Origin: Bacillota bacterium | GTDB taxonomy: Bacteria > Bacillota > GCA-003054495 > Carboxydocellales > JAJZTU01 | DNA: 10,136 nucleotides | Reading direction: 5' to 3' | Assembly (NCBI GenBank): GCA_021848765.1 | Contig: JAJZTU010000110.1 | Location: forward strand, 1 to 10,136 | Shown here: positions 6,445 through 10,136 of the stretch, piece by piece | Layout: every line of letters starts with the position of its first letter | How positions within the stretch are numbered: the first letter of the stretch is position 1 | Notes under the pieces: model-generated | What the model saw: only the letters and a program-made list of their open reading frames with translations | Told to the model about the DNA's origin: nothing | Databases searched by the model: none | Position numbers and translations under genes: made by a program

Positions 6445-8868
6445 GTGCGTGTTTCATATAACTGGCTGCAAGAATATGTGGACCTGAAGGGCATTTCCCC
6501 CCGGGAACTGGCTGAGAAGCTGACTCTGTCCGGGGTGGCGGTGGAGCGCTTAGATGTCCTGGGTGAAGGTGTTGAGAAGGTGGTTACCGGCAGGATTGAA
6601 GAGCTTGTCCGGCACCCGGATGCTGATAAGTTGCAGATTTGCAAGCTGAATGTGGGAAAGGGGGAACTGCTGCAGATTGTCACCGGGGCCTCTAATGTTG
6701 CTGTGGGCCAAGTGGTACCCGTGGCCCTGGTGGGGGCCAAACTGCCTTCGGGAATGAATATCAAGAAGTCCAAACTGCGGGGTGTGGAGTCCTTCGGAAT
6801 GCTCTGTTCCGGAGAAGAACTGGCGATTGAGAAGAAATTGCTCCCGGAGAACCAGCAGGACGGGATTTTAATTTTGCCGCCGGATACTCCTGTTGGCGTG
6901 GATGCCAAAGAGGTCCTTGGGCTTAATGATGTGGCGCTGGAACTGGAGCTTACTCCCAACCGGGCGGACTGCCTGAGTATGGTAGGAGTGGCCCGGGAGG
7001 TGGCCGCAGTGCTGGGCTCGGAATTTAAGGCTCCCGGTTTGGATTTGGTGGAGGAGGCCGGGTCTATAGCAGGACAGGACAAGGTTACCATTGAAGATGC
7101 AGAGTTGTGCAGCCGGTATGTGGCCAAACTAATTAAGGATGTCCGGATTGCACCTTCTCCGGCCTGGATTCAGCGCCGGCTGCAGGCAGCCGGGGTGAGA
7201 CCGATCAACAATGTAGTGGATGTGACCAATTATGTCATGCTGGAGTTCGGCCAGCCCCTCCATGCCTTTGACTATGAGACCCTGGAGGGTAGAGAGATCA
7301 TTGTGCGCCGGGCCAGACCGGGCGAAGAACTGGTTTCCCTGGACGGCCAGACCAGAAAGTTGGATGAGGAAATGCTGGTTATTGCCGATGCCAAGGGGCC
7401 TGTAGCTATCGCCGGGGTAATGGGAGGCTTGCATACCGAAGTGACAGCTACGACCCGGGATATTCTCCTGGAATCGGCTTACTTCAATGGGACCGGCATT
7501 AGACGTACTTCCCGGCGCTTGGGGTTGCGTTCGGAAGCTTCCATGAGGTTTGAAAAAGGTATCGACCTGGGAGGCTGCCTGCGGGCCGCCGAACGGGCAG
7601 CCCAATTGTTCAGGGAACTGGCCGGAGGCAAACTTTGCCAAGGGGCAATCGATAACCGGGCCGTGGATATCAAGGAACAGGTGATCACCCTGTCTTTAAG
7701 CCGGCTGGACCGGTACATGGGAGCCCCTGTGCCTAAAGATGCAGCGGTCTCCATTCTGCGGGGCCTGCAGTTTCAGGTGGAGGACCGGGGTGAGGAACTG
7801 GTGGTGACAGTACCTACCGCCCGGCCGGATATTGCCTTGGAGGAGGACCTGATTGAAGAGGTAATCCGCATTTATGGTTATGACAAGGTGCCGGTAACCC
7901 TCCCGGTTGAGGCTACCACCCAGGGTAGGAAGACAGTAGAGCAGGGCCTGGAGGATTTGGTAAAGGATATTATGGTTGGCAGTGGGCTCACTGAAGTGAT
8001 TAACCTGAGCTTTACCAGCCGGCAGATGATGGACACTGCGCGAGTAGCTGCGGGGAGCAGCTTGAGAAAGGCTGTGGTCATTCAGAATCCCCTGAGCGAA
8101 GAACAGGGCATCCTGCGGACTACCCTGCTGCCGGGAGTACTGGAGGTACTGCGCCGGAACCTTTCCCGCAGGGTGAAGGATGCTGCAGTCTTTGAGGTGG
8201 GCCGCGTGTTCCGGCCTGAGGAGGGGGCTGTGCTTCCTAACGAGCCGTTAATGCTGGCTGTTGGAGGCATGGGCTTTACTAAAGTTAACTGGGCTCAAAC
8301 CAGGATACCCTACGATTTTTATTTCCTGAAGGGTGTACTGGAGACTCTCCTGGATACCCTGGGCATAAAGGATTATCGCTTTGTCCGGGAGGCGGAGAAT
8401 CCCACCTTCCACCCGGGGCGGGCTGCAGCCTTAATGTTAGGAGACCGGATTTCCGGGGTAATCGGACAGTTGCATCCGGATGTGGCGGAGAATTTTGAAT
8501 TGCCCCCGGAGGCCTGCTTGTTCGAGGTGAACCTGGACCTGTTGATGGCTAATGCCAACTTGCAGAAACGCTATGAGTCCCTGCCCAAATTCCCCGGAGT
8601 GGAGCGGGATTTAGCCGTTGTAGTCCAGGAAGGGGTTACTGCTGAACGGGTAAGGGAGGTAATTGTGGCAAACGGTGGGGAACTCCTCAGGGAGGTCAGC
8701 CTCTTTGATGTGTTCCGCGGCAAACAGATTGAGGCAGGTTATAAGAGCTTGGCCTTGTCTATGCGCTACCAGGCCCAGGACCGGACCCTGACCGATGACG
8801 AGGTAAATAGCCTGCAGCAGGGAATTGCTGATGCTTTGGCCCGGGAACTTGGGGCTGAGTTGAGGTAG
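6445..8868 (+). CDS. pheT: Phenylalanine--tRNA ligase beta subunit
   Basis: PheT is the large non-catalytic subunit that binds and edits tRNA-Phe with PheS. The 807-residue protein is full length. It has an N-terminal region with an EMAP/Csaa-like tRNA-binding fold (about 40-150, with HPDADKLQICKLNVG at 57-71). The B3/B4 editing domain is at about 215-390, with RPINNVVDVTNYVM at 252-265, GVMGG at 324-328 and SEASMRFEKGID at 363-374. The B5 domain is at about 410-478 and carries the acidic EEDLIEE at 466-472. A catalytic-core-like domain follows, and the C-terminal ferredoxin-fold anticodon-binding domain (about 712-806) includes FPGVERDLAVV. The GTG start at 6445 has AGGAGG (6431-6436) 8 nt upstream. 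It is co-transcribed with pheS and runs convergently toward the lipoprotein gene 30 nt away, with no clear terminator between them. Confidence 0.97.
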   Translation: MRVSYNWLQEYVDLKGISPRELAEKLTLSGVAVERLDVLGEGVEKVVTGRIEELVRHPDADKLQICKLNVGKGELLQIVTGASNVAVGQVVPVALVGAKLPSGMNIKKSKLRGVESFGMLCSGEELAIEKKLLPENQQDGILILPPDTPVGVDAKEVLGLNDVALELELTPNRADCLSMVGVAREVAAVLGSEFKAPGLDLVEEAGSIAGQDKVTIEDAELCSRYVAKLIKDVRIAPSPAWIQRRLQAAGVRPINNVVDVTNYVMLEFGQPLHAFDYETLEGREIIVRRARPGEELVSLDGQTRKLDEEMLVIADAKGPVAIAGVMGGLHTEVTATTRDILLESAYFNGTGIRRTSRRLGLRSEASMRFEKGIDLGGCLRAAERAAQLFRELAGGKLCQGAIDNRAVDIKEQVITLSLSRLDRYMGAPVPKDAAVSILRGLQFQVEDRGEELVVTVPTARPDIALEEDLIEEVIRIYGYDKVPVTLPVEATTQGRKTVEQGLEDLVKDIMVGSGLTEVINLSFTSRQMMDTARVAAGSSLRKAVVIQNPLSEEQGILRTTLLPGVLEVLRRNLSRRVKDAAVFEVGRVFRPEEGAVLPNEPLMLAVGGMGFTKVNWAQTRIPYDFYFLKGVLETLLDTLGIKDYRFVREAENPTFHPGRAAALMLGDRISGVIGQLHPDVAENFELPPEACLFEVNLDLLMANANLQKRYESLPKFPGVERDLAVVVQEGVTAERVREVIVANGGELLREVSLFDVFRGKQIEAGYKSLALSMRYQAQDRTLTDDEVNSLQQGIADALARELGAELR

Positions 8869-8898
8869 TGGATGAGATTTATCACAGCTTGCAGATGG

Positions 8899-9270
8899 CT
8901 ACTTAGTATGGCAATCGAGACATTTAACTCGCTCGGGATGGGGTGTCTTCTGAGCTCCTTTGATTCCGTCCTTATGGCAGTTCAGGCATTTCGAATTGTC
9001 CTTGGCACTATGTGGAATCTTTGGGGCATCCGCTTGTTTAGGGTCAGCAACTGCCTGACCAGGTGTTTGTACAGGTTTTTTTTTCGAAGTTGTTTCATTG
9101 GTATCCCGGTCAGGCTGCTTGACTGAATTTTGGTTAGCAGATGCCTGTACAGGTGGTGATCCCGTGCCCTGACTCTGATTCTGTGCTGCGCAGCCGGTTG
9201 GGAATACGAGGAAACTAAGCATACTCATGGAGACTACTATTGCTTTGACTGTGTCCTTCAGGGGCATCAC
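8899..9270 (-). CDS. Dihaem c-type cytochrome lipoprotein
   Basis: This is a probable small extracytoplasmic electron carrier of 123 residues. The N-terminus is a lipoprotein signal: Lys5/Lys9, a hydrophobic stretch (about 10-24), then FPTGC with C27 as the likely lipidated residue; the Pro at -3 is less usual. A low-complexity Gln/Asn/Ser/Pro/Lys linker (about 28-85) leads to a compact C-terminal haem module with two CxxCH sites, C95-H99 and C117-H121. H87 and H111 precede each site in similar spacing and could be distal ligands. The start is GTG at 9270 (ATG at 9267 also possible), with GGAGGG at 9283-9278 on the minus strand. A TATAAT at 9305-9300 upstream lacks a good -35. It sits between pheT and zapA on the opposite strand. 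Its redox partner is unknown. Confidence 0.85.
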   Translation of the reverse strand: MMPLKDTVKAIVVSMSMLSFLVFPTGCAAQNQSQGTGSPPVQASANQNSVKQPDRDTNETTSKKKPVQTPGQAVADPKQADAPKIPHSAKDNSKCLNCHKDGIKGAQKTPHPERVKCLDCHTK

Positions 9271-9331
9271 AGGCCATCCCTCCGTCGCTAAGTTTTAACA
9301 TTATAATAGTATTCCTGGAGCTACGGGATTG

Positions 9332-9481
9332 GTGAAAAAAACTAAAGCCGCTGTCAGAGAAATGCTAACTCAAGAGACAGGGCATATCGAGGGAGCTGTG
9401 AGAGGGGAGATGAAAATCTCCCCTCTCTATTTCTACTATTCGATAAAAACCGGCAGGATTTTTAAACTGTTGCGAGAATAG
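9332..9481 (+). CDS. Doubtful 49-residue ORF upstream of zapA
   Basis: An open frame begins at GTG 9332 and ends at TAG 9479-9481. Its product would be basic, starting MKKTKAAVREML and ending KTGRIFKLLRE, with an aromatic patch LYFYYS. GGAG at 9317-9320 lies 11 nt upstream, a loose spacing. I do not recognise the sequence. A perfect 11-bp hairpin falls in the middle of the frame, which argues that the constraint here may be on RNA rather than protein. A frame of this length could arise by chance. It points toward zapA and would end 46 nt before it. Confidence 0.25.
   Translation: MKKTKAAVREMLTQETGHIEGAVRGEMKISPLYFYYSIKTGRIFKLLRE
9400..9427 (+). other. Perfect 11-bp hairpin between the cytochrome gene and zapA
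   Basis: GAGAGGGGAGA (9400-9410) and TCTCCCCTCTC (9417-9427) form a perfect inverted repeat around a TGAAAA loop. It is strong and GC-rich compared with its surroundings. The sequence after it on the plus strand (TATTTCTACTATT) is only a poor U-tract, and the minus-strand exit has none, so it is a weak terminator candidate at best. It could be an RNA stability element in the zapA leader, or a remnant terminator. Confidence 0.6.
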
Positions 9482-9527
9482 GTATTTAATCTCAGAAGAA
9501 GCTATCAAAATTTTAGGGGGAACTGCT

Positions 9528-9830
9528 ATGAACGAGAGGAACAGGTTCAAGGGCGAACCCGGTACCAAAGGAGAGTTGACTAAGGTGAAGGTGGAGATTT
9601 TCGGAGAGTCGTACAGTGTTAAAGGCCAGGAATCCCCTGAGAACATTAGGCTGATAGCAGGGTATGTAGATAAAAAAATGCGCCAGATAGCGGACCGTAA
9701 CCACCGGTTGTCCAATGTGCAAATCGCTGTGCTGGCTGCGTTAAATATTGCCGATGAGTTAAGGAAACTGCAGGAGGACTATGACAACCTGGTTAAGATA
9801 ACCCAAGCCGGCGAAAATCTGCAAAAATAG
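9528..9830 (+). CDS. zapA: Cell division protein ZapA
   Basis: ZapA binds FtsZ and promotes bundling of Z-ring protofilaments at mid-cell. The 100-residue protein has a short polar N-terminus. The ZapA core follows: a beta hairpin VKVEIFGESYSVKG (20-33), then SPENIRLIAGYVDKKM (36-51), the family's most recognisable segment. A long helix from about 60 to 95 (VQIAVLAALNIADEL, then a heptad-like KLQEDYDNL) forms the dimerising coiled coil. The ATG at 9528 has AGGGGG (9515-9520) 7 nt upstream. No convincing promoter is seen in front. Its position between pheT and polX matches the Bacillus order, apart from the inserted cytochrome gene. It is followed by its own terminator, so polX is probably transcribed separately. 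Confidence 0.93.
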   Translation: MNERNRFKGEPGTKGELTKVKVEIFGESYSVKGQESPENIRLIAGYVDKKMRQIADRNHRLSNVQIAVLAALNIADELRKLQEDYDNLVKITQAGENLQK

Positions 9831-9878
9831 ATGTGACTTGCGGGCACACCGCAGGGCTTATATTGTCAAGCATTTTTT

Positions 9879-9916
9879 ATAAAAAAGTATTCAATCCGGA
9901 TACTTTTTTATTTTTT
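9879..9916 (+). terminator. AT-rich intrinsic terminator after zapA
   Basis: A stem from 9879-9890 pairs perfectly with 9900-9911, and T9891 and C9892 can add a G-U and a C-G pair around an AATCC loop. The arms are A-rich and T-rich, with a second T run at 9911-9916. The stem is long but GC-poor. The A run on the 5' side means it could also act on minus-strand transcripts. It lies 49 nt after the zapA stop. Confidence 0.75.
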
Positions 9917-9998
9917 AGGCCGTTGAATTGCATACCCGGTTTATGAATAGATTGTTTTTACCGGGAAAAAATGATAACCAAAAGGAGCGGGGTAGAAT

Positions 9999-10136
9999 AT
10001 GCATAATTTCGAGATTGCCTGGGCGTTCAGGGAATTGGCTACCCTCCTGGAGGTCAAAGGGGAGAACAGTTTCAAGGTTGTTGCCTACCGTAAGGGGGCA
10101 GAGGTTCTGGAGGGTATGGACAGGCCGGTAGCAGCG
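9999..10136 (+). CDS. polX: DNA polymerase X family protein with PHP domain, N-terminal part
   Basis: These are the first 46 codons of a gene that runs off the window. The translation starts MHNFEIAWAFRELATLLEVK, followed by GENSFKVVAYRKGAEVLEGM. This is the helix-hairpin-helix-like N-terminal domain of bacterial PolX, which in full also carries a polymerase beta-type nucleotidyltransferase domain and a C-terminal PHP nuclease domain and acts in gap-filling DNA repair. AAAGGAG (9981-9987) lies 11 nt before the ATG at 9999, with further G-rich bases between. The polX position right after zapA is conserved in Bacillus. The catalytic domains lie outside the window. Confidence 0.88.
   Translation, partial: MHNFEIAWAFRELATLLEVKGENSFKVVAYRKGAEVLEGMDRPVAA

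Noticed and set aside
6417..7127. Minus-strand open frame of 236 codons opposite pheT
   Set aside because: Its Ser/Thr/Pro-rich translation is the usual shadow of a GC-biased coding strand, and pheT is full length here.
9053..9084. Terminator-like CCTG...CAGG followed by nine T on the plus strand
   Set aside because: The stem is only 4 bp, and the T run is explained by the lysine codons of the minus-strand lipoprotein.
8872..9126. Plus-strand open frame of 84 codons after pheT
   Set aside because: It is antisense to the dihaem lipoprotein gene, whose lipobox, CxxCH motifs and ribosome binding site are clear. Its translation is Cys/Arg/Phe-rich without motifs.
9068..9154. Repeated TGTACAGGT (9068-9076 and 9146-9154), one copy within the palindrome CCTGTACAGG
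   Set aside because: Both copies encode Pro-Val-Gln in the low-complexity linker of the lipoprotein, so the repeat is best explained by coding sequence rather than an operator.
9928..10131. Plus-strand open frame of 67 codons at the right edge
   Set aside because: It overlaps the polX start in another frame, has no ribosome binding site or recognisable motif, and polX is clearly the coding frame.
1..10136. CRISPR arrays, tRNA or rRNA genes, insertion sequences, phage or defence genes
   Set aside because: No repeat-spacer pattern, cloverleaf, transposase, terminal inverted repeats or nuclease/helicase cassette was seen on either strand.

Overview
This window looks like chromosomal core DNA from a motile, Gram-positive-type (Firmicutes/Clostridia) anaerobe. 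The evidence is a T-box leader in front of pheS, strong AGGAGG-type ribosome binding sites with many GTG/TTG starts, intrinsic terminators, and the Firmicute gene order rRNA methyltransferase (ysgA-like) - pheS - pheT - zapA - polX. A small two-haem c-type lipoprotein between pheT and zapA points to a respiring clostridial lineage such as the Peptococcaceae or Desulfotomaculum relatives. That placement is inference. GC content is about half in the genes and visibly lower in the first 225 bases and the other intergenic gaps.

Layout. Positions 1-225 are an AT-rich lead-in with no firmly supported gene. Positions 226-1765 hold the flagellar stator pair motA-motB, closed by a strong intrinsic terminator at 1779-1805. 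A clear sigma-A-type promoter (1844-1872) then starts a second unit: ktrB and ktrA for potassium uptake, followed after 36 nt by a SpoU/TrmH-type RNA methyltransferase (4082-4909).

A near-consensus promoter (4900-4928) overlaps the 3' end of the methyltransferase gene. It should drive a 33-residue YqzL-like mini-gene (4977-5078), then a T-box leader (about 5101-5371) with a UUC specifier, then pheS and pheT. The RNA therefore senses uncharged tRNA-Phe and controls its own synthetase. pheT runs convergently into a minus-strand gene for a dihaem lipoprotein (8899-9270). A 257-nt gap follows, holding a perfect 11-bp hairpin and a doubtful 49-codon ORF. Then come zapA (cell division), its AT-rich terminator, and the first 46 codons of polX (DNA polymerase/PHP), cut by the window end.

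Most of the window is ordinary, conserved housekeeping DNA, and I see no sign of an undescribed defence or mobile system. The points most worth a second look are the mini-gene sitting between a strong promoter and the T-box, the dihaem lipoprotein interrupting a conserved gene order, and the hairpin/small-ORF region before zapA.
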